Assembly: GCF_002105155.1 (NCBI RefSeq)
Contig: NW_019029003.1
Span: 434,001-498,000 of the forward strand
Direction of reading: 5' to 3'
Length of the DNA: 64,000 nucleotides
DNA from: Lobosporangium transversale
Taxonomy: Eukaryota > Mortierellomycota > Mortierellomycetes > Mortierellales > Mortierellaceae
The translations under genes and the position numbers were made by a program. The notes beneath the pieces are model-generated. The model made no database searches and had not been told where the DNA came from. It worked only from the letters and a program-made list of their open reading frames with translations. Shown here in pieces: positions 45,646 to 58,000 of the stretch (position 1 is its first letter; each line of letters starts with the position of its first letter).

Positions 45646-47070
45646 ATGTCTTCACATCATCCTTCCCAACATTCAAAATACAGCTGTACTGGCTCATTAG
45701 ATGAGACATCTGTTTCATGTCAGAGGAAGCGTAGTGTTGAAGACCAGGAGCTAGACCAAGGTCAGAGTCAAAACTATGACCGGGAGCAGGGAGATAACGG
45801 AGCTATTACAACCACACCCGTCGTAAAGAAGGCTGCAACATCCCCTGAACTAAGAAAGGAACAGAACAGAGCTGCACAACGAGCATTTCGAGACAGGAAA
45901 GAAAGACATCTTCAACAGCTCGAAAACATGATCAGAGACCTTAAAGATCAACAAGTACATATGGTTACCCGCTTTCGACGCGAGGTCACAGAGCTCAACT
46001 CACGTCTTGAGACCACTATGCTTGAAAATCAATACTTGCGTGAAGTTGTTTTCGCATTCGAGACGGCACTTTGTAAAGGAGGGCATGTTGCGGTTTTACA
46101 AGATGTCAAACAGGAACTTTATCGCCATCATAATGAAAAGCATGCGCAAACACACCAAGCAAAGTCAGATATGGCTAGAAACATTGGATCAGATGCTACA
46201 GCTCAGCATGACGACTTTTCTGAAAAGTCAACAATACCATCCAAAGAAGCACCTCACCCTTTGACATTGCCTCTCACGGCTGTAGATCCTACGCATGACA
46301 TACTGTCCTATACTGTCAATCGGGAGATCCTTTATAGAGCGCCTCCGCTCTTTGTAACTGTTGCATCTGATGATGGAAAAATCACGACAATCAGATCACC
46401 TACAGAACCATTGTCAGCACCCCGCCCATCTTTTGTTGCACCGGGAACTCATCTACCCAAACATACAGACTACACAAAACATCCAACCGTATTTGATGAG
46501 CTTCAATCCTCATTATTCCCTCCAGGTACACTGGAGTCTCTGGTGCAGAGCGGCATGGCGACCCCACAGGAAGTTGTGAATGATAGTAATACTTTCTTTG
46601 AGCAGATTCCTTCGAATACCGCGGTCATGGGCGATGATCATGGATACTGCTCGGCAACAACTACTACGAACAGTCAACGGGTTCGAGGAGAAGGGGGTAT
46701 CAAAAACTATGCAACCAAAGTGGGACTTGTGAATGGTAACCATCGTCTGCAAAAGGAATTTTACATCATGGCGACATCTCCACCTGCAGTGGACCCGAAT
46801 ATTTCACCTCAGATCTATGAAATACCTCATGATTCAAGGATTGACTTGATTCCATGTCCCAAACTGCGGGCGCAGATGATTTTACACCAAAACAAATACA
46901 ATATCGACGAGTTGTTTCAGCTGCTGTTGGATAAAGCAATCTGCCATGGACCACCCATGGATGTACACAGCTGGGAATTGCCAGACGAGTTCTTTGATCG
47001 ATTTGGGTTCTTGATGGGTTTAGATATGGAGCGAATTCGACGCAAAGTGTGGCCACGGAAGGCGTTGTAA
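45646..47070 (+). CDS. Pap1/Yap-type bZIP transcription factor
   Basis: Single-exon, 474-residue transcription factor. The basic region (residues about 68-90) reads KEQNRAAQRAFRDRKERHLQQLE, shown here in part, with the NxxAAQxxFR signature of the fungal AP-1 (Pap1/Yap) class; a leucine-zipper-like helix follows (ENMIRDLKDQQVHMV ... LENQYLREVV). The C-terminus (KLRAQMILHQNKYNIDELFQ ... DVHSWELPDEFFDRFGFLMG) matches DUF3425, which often accompanies such domains in fungi. The middle is Pro/Thr-rich. No clear pair of Cys-rich domains like those of redox-regulated Pap1 is visible, so oxidant sensing is not supported. Role inferred: stress or metabolic gene control in the nucleus. Confidence 0.88.
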   Translation: MSSHHPSQHSKYSCTGSLDETSVSCQRKRSVEDQELDQGQSQNYDREQGDNGAITTTPVVKKAATSPELRKEQNRAAQRAFRDRKERHLQQLENMIRDLKDQQVHMVTRFRREVTELNSRLETTMLENQYLREVVFAFETALCKGGHVAVLQDVKQELYRHHNEKHAQTHQAKSDMARNIGSDATAQHDDFSEKSTIPSKEAPHPLTLPLTAVDPTHDILSYTVNREILYRAPPLFVTVASDDGKITTIRSPTEPLSAPRPSFVAPGTHLPKHTDYTKHPTVFDELQSSLFPPGTLESLVQSGMATPQEVVNDSNTFFEQIPSNTAVMGDDHGYCSATTTTNSQRVRGEGGIKNYATKVGLVNGNHRLQKEFYIMATSPPAVDPNISPQIYEIPHDSRIDLIPCPKLRAQMILHQNKYNIDELFQLLLDKAICHGPPMDVHSWELPDEFFDRFGFLMGLDMERIRRKVWPRKAL

Positions 47071-47866
47071 AAAGGATGCCAAAGCTAGGCGACACAAATT
47101 AGACTAGCCTAGGTCATACCGATTAAGACTAGACTAGGAACCGTTTCTTAGGGGGTAAAGTGATGTTACTGCAGACTACCATACAGCTGTTAGGTGCAAG
47201 TTTTTAAATCTGTGCTGGATTAATGTTGTCATTTTGCATCAGTCAGGGAATTTTGCCGTTTTTTTTTTTTTAAAATAAAAAAATTGCCGAGTGTACGTGA
47301 CAACAGTCGGAGTCAGAAAATTACTTTCTCACGGGTCTCCTCATTTTTATAAAAGGGACCTGTGTTGTTCGCTCTTTTTGGTTAGACCTTTTCAAATATA
47401 AATGATTTGCTTAACGAAATTCTTGTAATTGACGCACAGATCCTGTTTTTACGTTGACGCATCTAATCACATCATTTCTTTAGAAAGACACATTTTTATT
47501 TAGATAGATGGGGTGATCATAATAAAAGATATATATACCTTGATGAATGGGTTATCGGTATAGAAAGATGGGGTTGTAAACGTGAGGAGATAGGTATCCG
47601 AGACTCTTTGAGAAGAGGGAAAATAGAGAAATAGAGAAAAAGAGTGATAGTAAATTGGGTGGCTATAGTTATTGTCATAGCTTCTCGACAACCTTGATCT
47701 GTTTCTTCTGTTTGCTTGCGCGATATAAAAAAGGTTGGACATCTTCTACATCTTCTACTTTATTCCATCTCATTTTTTCTCTTATCTAATTCCATTCTTC
47801 CTTCTCTCTTGACGCACCCAATCTTTTTTTTTTTGCTTTCCTTCTCTCATCTCTTTCTTTTTACTA
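47071..47866. promoter_or_regulatory. Intergenic region with promoter of the carbonic anhydrase gene
   Basis: Almost 800 bases without a gene. A TATA-like gatataaaaaagg at about 47721-47733 lies 134 bases before the ATG, followed by C/T-rich sequence. A second AT motif (agatatatatacc) is at about 47528-47540. Confidence 0.45.
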
Positions 47867-49373
47867 ATGTTTGCTCTTAGTCGTTCTCCCACAGTGGTAT
47901 CTATCGCCTCTGGTGCTGCTGCCGCTTCTCCCCTAAACCCCAGACTGCTTATCTCTGACGTACCCCATCTTTCCATCCGGTCTCGCTCCTATTTTTCTTT
48001 GCCTACCTCCCTCTATTCTTCTTTTTCTTCTCATTCATCCATCAAATCCTCTCCATTCATCCATCGTAACATTGTCAATCGTCCCGCCCCATCCTTTCTC
48101 TCTTCCTCATCCTCTCCTTCGAATCTCATTACAAAACGTACTAAAATGTCATCCGGTCCCACTAATTCCACCGAGCCGATACAGAAACCTTCTGGAGAAG
48201 CCTCTTCTGCTGCAGAGTCGCCCCGTATCAGCTCGCCAGTTCATCAACATGCGCGGTCGCACCCATTCTTCACCAAGTTTCAGCCGAGCACCGCTGGGTC
48301 CTCGGCTTTCTCCACTAGCAGTGCTGCTGGTTCGAGCAACAAGAGCATTGATGAAGCCATTGCGGCCGTTACATCTCAAAAAGTCGGTAGCAGTAGCCCT
48401 CGAGCCATGGCTGCTAATGCTACAGAAGCCATTATCAACAAACGCCTTAACGATTTTTGCCTCGACAGCGAGATCAAGCTGAGTGCGTCTACAGCTGACA
48501 CCAGCTGTTGCTCAGGTGTTCATGATCATCGCACAATTGACCAATCCGACTTCCCTCCTATCTCAGAGGAAGCACGAAACTTCTCTGAAAGGTTGCTAGG
48601 ACAGAATAAGGCATGGGCCCTTAAGACAGAAGAAGAGCGCCCCGGCTTCTTTGCAAAGCTGGAAAAGCAACAGAAGCCGCAGGTGCTGTGGATTGGTAAG
48701 TTCGAGTTCATGGTATTGTTTTAATATGAGATCAATCTTCTGACGGATCTTCTATCTGCATCAGATATAATACACGATACTGCTATCTTTATAATGAATC
48801 TCGGCCCTCATGCTCGTCTTTCACCATATTTTTGAACATGTAGGCTGTTCTGACTCGCGAGTACCCGCAAACCAGATTGTCAATCTCGACCCCGGAGAGA
48901 TTTTCGTGCATCGCAACATTGCCAATGTCGTGACTCATACAGACATGAACCTACTGTCGGTACTCGAGTATGCCGTCGATGTCCTTAAAGTACGCCACAT
49001 TATCGTCTGTGGACATTATGGCTGCGGTGGTGTTGCAGCTTCATTGACACAAAAGCAAATCGGTATAATCGACAACTGGTTGCGTAACATTAAGGATCTG
49101 TACACGATCCATCGAAAGAAATTTGAGGCCCTCCCAGAGGGCAGTAGAGAACAGCAGGATTTGTTGACTGAGCTTAATGTGATCCAGAGCGCGCTCAACG
49201 TCTGCCATACCTCGATTGTTCAGAAGGCTTGGAGCCGTGGTGCGGAGCTTAGCATCCATGGATGGTGCTACCGCTTGAGCGATGGAGTGATCCGCAATTT
49301 AGGTCTTTGCATTGAGGGGCCTGGCAATGTTGAAGATGTCTATCATCTTACTGAAGATGCTCGCGCTAAATGA
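47867..49373 (+). CDS. Beta-carbonic anhydrase with long N-terminal extension
   Basis: Zinc enzyme that interconverts CO2 and bicarbonate. Two exons, 47867-48695 and 48844-49373, join exactly within the metal site (WI-GCSDSR) to give 452 residues. Zinc ligands of the beta class are visible: Cys in GCSDSRVPAN, with its Asp-Arg pair, then HIIVCGHYGCGG with His and Cys. GEIFVHRNIAN and SIHGWCYRLSDG are further family blocks. The catalytic domain (about residues 245-445) has usual size. The first ~240 residues are Ser/Ala-rich, and the first ~80 are basic and hydroxylated with almost no acid, as in a mitochondrial targeting peptide. An internal Met at 48147 (MSSGPTNSTE) could start a cytosolic form. 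Nothing suggests loss of activity. Confidence 0.93.
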
Positions 49374-50064
49374 AATGGGGAAAATTAAACAAAATAAAAG
49401 ACTTTTAGGACAGTAAACATGCATTGGTCTAATTTTCGGTGCCATTACTCAAAGATAAATGCAGGGTTTATAGACGGTTTTGCTCTCATTCCACATCGGT
49501 GGTTGATGTGAAACCGATACAGTTTAATACTTTTTTTTTTTTTTTCTTCAGATAAACGGAACTTCTGTGCAAACAAATAGGATCCACAGGGCCCTCAATT
49601 GAAGAGGGTATCTTGGCATTGTACCTTGTACAGTATTATAGACTAATAGATATTCTCTACTGCTTGAATCAGCCCTTGAAGTCTTATGCATTTTTTATAG
49701 CAATCAACTCACTAATACGATCTTCAGTAAGTGGAGAGATACGAAAATAAATAAAGAAACATTTTTGCCGAATCATGGTATATCGTTACAATGGTGTGGC
49801 TAATAGAGCTGTGCAGGACCTTTTTTCTAATTTTTTTTAAAGTTTTTCGTACTCATTTTCTTCATTTAGTCCGAGCCATTTTGTTCCTGTCATGGCATTA
49901 GTAGATAAAACATAACCTTCCCCTTTGATCCACTCATTCTCTCTACTTTCATTACTTTTTTTTTTTATTTTTTTTTATTTTTTTTTTTTTATTTTCATCA
50001 GAGCTTAGACCTTGACAGAAAGCATTGGCTGTATAAATTATTATTGTAATAGTGTTGACGGGTC
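49374..50064. other. Intergenic region with T-rich tracts
   Basis: 691 bases. An AATAAA-like acaaaataaaag follows the upstream stop. T-runs occur near 49531 and at 49957-49990. No gene is recognised. Confidence 0.5.
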
Positions 50065-52672
50065 ATGACTGAGTCTTTTTCTGCCAATGTTTGCAATCAG
50101 GATGGTGACAACAACACAAGACTTGGTGGCGAGTCTCAGACTAAAGGCAATGCTGGGGGTATAACAAGATTCGAAGGGTTTGAGGGACTTAAAAATACCC
50201 TACTTCGTGTTGGTGAGCAACGACATGAACGTTTCACTCGTGAGATCGCAAATCTGTTTGACGGTACGGTTAATCGCACATGAATGAATTCTGATGCTTG
50301 TATTAAAAAATAAAAAAGCTCCGACAATTAGTAATAAACACTCTCTTTACATTCACGCAATTACTCAGGATATAAAAAATCAACACGAGAAGATGAGGCG
50401 TTTATTATTACCGAGTTTATCGAGGCTAGAAAGAAGTGCGTTTCAATGGAGCTTGAAATTGAGGATCTGAAAAAAGAGTACGCGCAAATGAAAGCTAGGC
50501 TAGAAGGCGCAAAGACTGAAGCAACATCAAGTAGATCACGAGAAGGCGGTAGTAACGATAATACCAATAGCACTGGCACAGAGGTAACTTCCGAGATGAT
50601 AATTGCAAACTTGGAACGGGAGCTTCAAAGGGCAACCCAAGACCTAGTTACAGCTCTTGAAGAAGCGGAGAAGAACCGAAAGGCCTTAGAGGAGCATCAA
50701 CTACGGCTCAAGAATACGGAAGCCACCATCGCTGGTTTGACAGAAGAGAACACCCGGAGAGGAGTGCTTAACGCGCAGTTACATGAAAATATGAGTGCTA
50801 AGACCCAGGAAATCATGCAACACACGTGGAAAGCTACAAATCTTCAAAATACGCTCCAAGCAAAAACGGTTGAAGCCGCACATTTACAATCGGCACTACA
50901 AGAAAAGACATCCTCAGAGTCAAGGCTCCAATTAAGACTGACTGCTGTAGAGAAAGAATTGAAGAATGCGATGGAAGCTTTACAAGAGTATCATGCAGCG
51001 ATGACAGAAAAAATAGGAACTGGTGCTGGCAATGATACACGTGTTACGCGACTTTTAGCCTCATGGACAAATAGTTCATCCCCGATTACGCCTATGTCCT
51101 CGTTAGGGCCTCAATATCAGCAGCAGCAGCAACAACAACAACACCAGCAGCAACAACAACAACAACAACAACACCAGCAGCAGCAGCAGCATCAGCAACA
51201 ACAACAGTATCAGCATCAACAACAACAACAACAACAACAACACCAACAGCAACAGGAACAACAGCAACACCAGCACAAACACCAGCAGCAGCAACAACAG
51301 CCATGCACCCACTCTCCTACCACTTCCATAGACCTGAGTTCACTGACGCAAGAGCAAAGAATTCAGATGAATGCTTTACTATCAAATCAGGGACAAGGAC
51401 TAGGTTCAACGGTTAGTGATCAGGCAAAGCTGCACCAATTCCTTCTGCATCAGCAACAGGTCACACAGCAGCAATTTCCTCACCCTCCACAGTTGCAGAA
51501 TCGGGCCCTAGGCCCACAGCAGCAACCTCAGCGACCGTCTCAAGTCCAGCCATCAACCCAGCTTACACCGCAAGCGCTCTCTGCCCAGCAGCTGCAACAA
51601 CAAAATCTAGCTCTATTATTTCAACATCAGCAAGCAGCCCAGCAGAATCGAGATACACAGTCGCAACATGTACATCAACCAACACAGCAGCAGCTTCATG
51701 CCTATCAAAACCAACAAAGAGCGCAGTTCTCATCGCAGCAGGCCATGCAAATACATCTTCAGCAGCTGTTAGCTCAGCAGTTACAGCACATGCAACAGAC
51801 AGAACATCGCTCTAGCAATCAACAGCAGACTCGTACACCTACCTCGCAACAAGTTAATAATCCCAATTCACTCAATACTCAACAATATCAAACATCGGTT
51901 CTGCAGCCGCAAGCACCCACTCAACAGCCGGCGCAATCACAATACTCAAATCATCCGCAGCAGAGACTATCGCAACAGGTGCGCCAGCACCAACAACAGC
52001 CACAGCAACAACCACAACCACAACAACAACAGCAACAACCACAACAACAACAGCAACAGCCGCAACAACCACCACAACAACGACCATCACAGCAACAGCA
52101 ACAGCAGCCGCAACAACAGCCGCAACAACAGCCACAACAACAGCCACAACAACAACAGCAACCACAGCAGCAACACCATCAGCAGCATCCACAACAACAA
52201 CAGCAGCAGCCACCACAGCAGCAACCACCACAGCAGCAACGGCAACAGAACGTATCTCAGCAGACTCAACCACAGAGGCAACGTCATCGAAATGAGCAAT
52301 TTACGCTCTATGCACTTCCAACGCAGGAGAATATTTCAAGACAAGCTTATGCAAAGGCGATCGACCTTCGAAACGAATGGAATAACATGCATAAGATCTT
52401 GGTGGGCATTAGCCATAGCATTCGCAACGTTGATATTAGCGGTTTGAGTATGACCCAGCAAATATTAATGAAGCAAGAGCTTCTTCAAAAAAGCCAGCTA
52501 CAGATCGAAAATATGAACAAGATTAGGGACGCGATTATCGAAATAGAGAGCGGAAGCACCACATCACCGATCACTACTCAAGTACCTGTATCAATATCCC
52601 AGGCGGCTATCCCTTCATTTAACGTCGTCAATAAGCATGGCGAAGCTAACACATCGGGGTCAAATGCTCAAA

Positions 52673-52705
<33 letters not shown>

Positions 52706-54410
52706 CGGCCACTACAGCAGACCTAACAGTAGTACATATACCAGACACCCCTCCAAAAACAACAGTTGAAAATTTGCCTCAAACCACTTCCCTTACAAGA
52801 CCTAATCAAGATGTCACACACGGTGTTGATACTTCAGGGAAGAATAGTGATACCTTTAAAGCAAAAATTCCGCTCCAGCGGTCATCTCCGCTATTAATGT
52901 CGGTACAGTCAGTACCGCCTCCTGTCAACATCAGTAGCCCTTCGGAGCCACCCACGCTCACACCCACGTCACCACGCTCTGCCAGCAACTTGCCTGAGAA
53001 ATTCGAGCGCCGTCGGGTCCTATCAGCCAGTACCGATCTTTCCATGACTTCGGATCCTGATTCCAGAAGAATGTCTATGTCGCCAGTAGCAGAAGGATGG
53101 AAAGCGATTAAAATGGAGCCAATTGATGTAGATTCTGTTCCAGCTAAGCCAACTAGTAAGGAAATTAGATCACGAGTCCGGTCAGACGACGTATCCATGA
53201 TGTCTTCTAGTTCATCAGTTGTATCAAATGCGCATTCGGGCAGGCTGGACTTGATAGCTAGATCAGGAGACAAGCAAATTGCCTCTGATAGCTCAACCCA
53301 CCACAAATCTACCATGGATATTGATACAAATCAGGAAAACACTCCAGGTGTGCAAGATCAAAGACCGTTGCAGAGCTCGACTTCACATACAGGTAATCCT
53401 TTTACCAACGGCGTCTCATCTATTTCAAATCTTAGCTTTCCACCTACAAGTATCAAAAAACGGAGATATCCTGAGGATTTAAACAATGAGTGCTCAAATT
53501 CTAACATACCGTCACCGCCGACAAGAATATCAGATTCTAAGCGAGGCCTCTCAACACAGAGCATGGATGTAGAAGACTATGGGCCAAATAACAGGATAAC
53601 CATATCCAGTCGCACAAAGCCCTCGCCATCTGTGGACGACAGCAACACTTCCCCCACGGTAGCAAAAAGGACAGCACTCTCCATCACAAGCACCAAATCG
53701 GCTGAGTCCAGCCCTTCTGTAAAGAGATCGGTCTTGAATACCATGTCAATGCTAAAGCAAAATGAGAACCCAGAACCTGAAAACCCAAAATCTGAAAACC
53801 CAAAATCAGCAGACGAGGCACTTAAAGCATGGAACGCCGCATTGCGTTCTGTTAGACTATCGTACAATTCAGCAAAAGGTTGGTGAATATTTATTATTGC
53901 TTAGATGTATGGAAATAATATTTTGTACATGTAAATATTCACTTCAAATATTCCCATGTTAATGCACTTATAGACCTAAAAAATCCTCAAATTAGCAGTA
54001 ACAATGTAGCTAATCAAAATCTTCCTGCTGCTTCGAGCGTTGGCTCCTTACCTGAGGGTAGAAATAAAGAAACAACAGTAGAGCAAGCTCAGGAAGCGTT
54101 GATATCGAAAGCATCGGCGATGGGCCAAGATCAGCAACCTATATCTGATGTAGAATCTGATTCTTTCACGGCGGATGAAGTTATGGAATCAGGATCTGCA
54201 CCAGTCTCTAGATTACGGACCGAGCCAAATATCAAAGTCGTTGTTCACGGAGAGGAAGTGACGACCGGCGAGCGTATGTCGTCCCCCAGAGCCCACATCC
54301 ACGCAGTGAAGATGCAATCGTCAGATGTTTCCGGTCTAACAGCGTCCTTAAAAGAAAATGTCCGCCGCCATGCGCTACCTGCTAAACCTCAGACAATCGT
54401 ATCGCCCTAA
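50065..54410 (+). CDS. Poly-Gln, coiled-coil protein (putative transcriptional regulator)
   Basis: Exons 50065-50263, 50369-53878 and 53974-54410 join in frame to about 1,381 residues. A short N-terminus leads to a coiled coil at about residues 90-320 (MELEIEDLKKEYAQMKARLE onward). Two long Gln tracts coded by mixed CAA/CAG follow (51114-51300 and 51970-52260). Between and after them are Gln/Pro-rich stretches, and a helical block at about 52320-52550 (RQAYAKAIDLRNEWNNMHKI). The rest is Ser/Pro-rich with basic patches (SIKKRRYPEDLN). The make-up is like fungal nuclear coactivators such as Mediator tail or Snf5-like proteins, but no diagnostic domain was seen, so the role is only a guess. Long antisense ORFs over the repeats are shadows. 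Confidence 0.8.
51114..51300. repeat. CAG/CAA trinucleotide tract 1
   Basis: Codes for about 60 residues, almost all Gln with scattered His and Tyr. Interruption by CAA and CAC is typical of stable Gln tracts. Confidence 0.9.
51970..52262. repeat. CAG/CAA trinucleotide tract 2
   Basis: Codes for a Gln/Pro run of about 95 residues, with Pro codons at near-regular spacing (QQPQQQ units). Confidence 0.9.
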
Positions 54411-55004
54411 GATGCCAATTTGTCTCTGGAGGAAGGACAAGTGCTTCGCAGGTGGAAAATCCAAACTGGTCAAAACCATAGTCCCCCTATATCGAAAGAC
54501 TGAAAGAGAAGTACCAAGAAAAAAACCCCGTCTAAACTATTTTAAATAAATACGGAAGGAGACAATTATTGGAAGGAGGAATGGTTTTTTGTCCAAATGG
54601 CATTAAAGTCTTCACGTTCTAGTCCTTCATACATTAAAGGGGTAAGGATCAAAGACCATGTAGCCTATTCTTATTAGTTGAACTTCAAGTCTATCACCTA
54701 CAAATGGGGGGAAAATGATCAGCATGTTCTAAGAGGGAGATTCCTTCTCAAAATACGTCGTAAGAGATTATGGAATCTCGCCACTGTGCAGATATAGTTC
54801 ACCTAAAGATCCAGAAGATTGGATGAGCCACGTTTTCTTCCTTCAAGTTAGTCATAGTTGTAATACTAAAGAAAGGATTGAATTTATTTTTTACTAATCT
54901 GTTTACCACCACATAGTAATTGGTTTTCACATCTAAGTGTACACTGTCTGAATGTACATTTAATTTAACCCATAGTTTTCGAAAACCAATTCTCAGCAAC
55001 ACCT
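54411..55004. other. Convergent intergenic region
   Basis: 594 bases between the convergent poly-Gln and ECM29 genes. AATAAA-like sites occur at 54545. The plus-strand ORF at 54358-54549 mostly overlaps the end of the upstream gene and is not supported. Confidence 0.5.
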
Positions 55005-58000
55005 TTACTTTTCTAGCTCGCTCCGGATCAACGTCGCTACTTCCGAGATGCTTGGGAGGGGATCATTCTTTACAATGGAGAGTACATCATGAAGCTTGGT
55101 CAAAACAACAGGAGTAAGAGCATGTGTACCTACCAAGGTTGAATAAAGCCATTCATCAGTCAATCACCCATGATAACTTTCAATATAATGAATTGTTATT
55201 AAAATAATAATACGCATTTACCTTTAAGTTTATCAACGAGAGCCTTCAGTAAATCCAGTCCTTGATTCCTTAAAGCAACATATTTGTAGTCTTGCAAACT
55301 ACCCTCCAGTAGTGAATCAAGAAGGGTCAAAAGTGATTCTTCAGATATCACTTTCCTCTCAGGCACATCAAGCCGCAGTCTCTCCAGGAACTTCTCTAAA
55401 CCCACAATCAGAGCACTGCGAACGTTCCAGACATTTCGCACAAGCGCCTTGCAAACACAAGATACAAATTCTTCCGAGTATTGCTCTAGAAATTTTGGTA
55501 TGATGAACAATGTCAATATTTTGGAGCATACATGCCAGGCTCTATTACTTTTAGTATCTCAAGAGCTTCGTATACCTTGTGAGTGAACATCCGTCGTCCA
55601 TGCCATTCCTAAAGTTTTGGCTGCATTGGCCATAATAATTAGTTGCAACGGCTTTCCTTGTTCTTCATCATCGCCATCGCTGTCTCCTTCGTTTTCAACA
55701 ATTGGAATAAGAATGGATTTGACTTCTGAATAAAAATCAAGCTCTGGAAAGTTATCCAACAATGTTCCAAGTGCACTGATAGCATGTCGACGGTACTGCT
55801 TGTTTATCTTCTTGGACTCCCTTAAGAGAACCTAAGCACGAAATATTTAAAGCTTGTTAGCATATATTTTTATCAAAGGTATTCATCCCAATACTAATCT
55901 GCAATGTTGAATACCTTGGCAATGTCTTGTAATTTAGTTGGGTTCATAACAAAAAACTCTTTAGCAGAGATGGCTATTGCAGGCAGTAGCTCTGCAATGT
56001 GCTCCTTGCCTTCCCAAGTCCTTCCAGAGAGCCCATCCAAAACCAAAGGTAAAAGGAGATCCATATTGCCAGTTAAATCTAAGTGGAATGTGAAGAAACA
56101 ATGTTCACCATTAGCCTGATCGCTAGGTTTGAGAAGGTGAATGTGCTCGCGTTGACTTACCAATTATTTCTGACATAGCTTTAAGCGCGGATGCAGATTG
56201 CTTCTTGGCATTCCAGGAACTTGAAGTAAGCTGCTTAGATAACAACTGGATGATTTCGAGCGCATAGAGCTTAACAGCTGAAGAGGAGCCACTGGTATTG
56301 TCTTCCCAAACTTCCTTCCAAATATCACTGATAGTCTTATTCGAGTCAAATGTCCCGTAATAAACAGTAGGAAGGATGGCCGACGCCACGCCTTTGAATT
56401 TGTCAGATGCGTTCTTCGAGATTTCACGCACCGTGATAGCAGAGATGGAGCGTAGTTCCTCCTCTATGTAATGCGAAAAAAGCCTTGTTAGAATAGGACA
56501 GGACACTATTGATCCATAAGATCATTGATAGCAGGTTATTTTTACCTTCTGTGTCGAGGTAGTAGCCAATCAGACGCTCAATAAACCTGACCAACTGGCT
56601 ATCTGTAGTCAATCTTGAGAGGTATCCTACTGCCACTGCATACGATTTCCGAACAGCTGGGGATTTATCCTTAATCGCTGATCCCAAGATTTTCAGGATG
56701 GCATCACTATACGGCGCAACAAGCGAAGGTTTCTTAATACAGATGGACACTAGGAGGTGGGCACACCCCGCCTATGAAGCATACAAGTTTAATGTACGAA
56801 CAAGTAAAACGTTAATCTTTCGATACCATGCTACATGATAGCGAAACTGTATTTGGCCTTATCATGACTTCGATTTACCTTCGTTGGAAGGCCGACCGCC
56901 TTTTTAATCACTACTATAACCTGCTCCGAAAGAGCTGGCATTGTAGACTCATCAACGTTCTCAAGGCAAGCTTCAACGCCCTCCATCTGTCATACATTTT
57001 TAATAAATATTTAGTAGTTGTCTCATCAATTCACGATTTGATTACAGAGAATAGTCGTACCATTGGTGATAGCTTTGCTGCATTTAGTCTTGTGCTCTCT
57101 AACTGTTCTTGAGATACTTGATATTTTTCAGTATGAAAGCTTAGGTAATCTAAAAGAAAAAAAAAAAAAAAAAGTAAATTCTTACTGCACAAATTAGACT
57201 TTACTATCAGATATTTGATTGCCTTCATACTCATCATTTGCGGCTCCATTGACGTCAATCCCTCCAACAGCGCCACAACGATTGATGGTATATGGGTTTG
57301 GAGGAGTGGGCCCGCTTGTTTGCAAATCTTGAGAATAGTGGACAAACTAAACTTGGAAACCTCTTCTGCACTCGACATCAATCCTTTTTGAAGCAAGAAG
57401 GGGACCATTATGTCCAATACTCTTTGACCCTGTGAAGCAGTGACATGCTTCGGGTCACAATATTTCACGGTCATCATTGTTAAAGCCTTGCATGTCTTGA
57501 AAGCTGCAGTGCGGACGCTTTCTTTAATATCATCCAATGTGCGGAAGGACATGGTCCAAATATCCTCAAGATATTTTTCAATTTCCTCGATAGATCGTCC
57601 TTGAAGGAGATCCGCCATGGCCAAACAGCTATATGTCCAGCAAATACATTTGATAAGCATTTTCATTAAGGTTAATGAGTTATCTCGGAGGCGCTACACA
57701 TCTCAAACCGATCTATTAACTATTCACCTTGATTCCCGTGTCCTCCAAGCCCTGGCGCCCATGCCTTCTAGCAGGTCCTTGACGATAACATCAAAATATT
57801 CTTGAACTGCCTTTTTAGGCTCTTTCACCAGCGCTCTCCAAATACTGGTCATTGCATCATGCACCTTTGGGTTAGGGTCATACTGGTAGCGGTAGAGTCG
57901 GGGGATCAATGTTGCTAAATATGGTTTTAATTCCGCTTCTGCCTGAGAAACAATGGTGGAAAATCCGAATGCAGCGCCTTTTCGTGACTGCCACATTGAG

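Noticed and set aside
51872-52299. Antisense Val/Ala- and Leu-rich ORFs over the Gln tracts
   Set aside because: They are the reverse reading of CAG/CAA repeats, hence low-complexity and hydrophobic by necessity.
55020-55127. Plus-strand fragment reading LAPDQRRYFRDAWEG as a last exon of the poly-Gln gene
   Set aside because: The minus strand here codes the last ECM29 exon (THALTPVVLTKLHDVL...), which joins in frame and ends in a stop.
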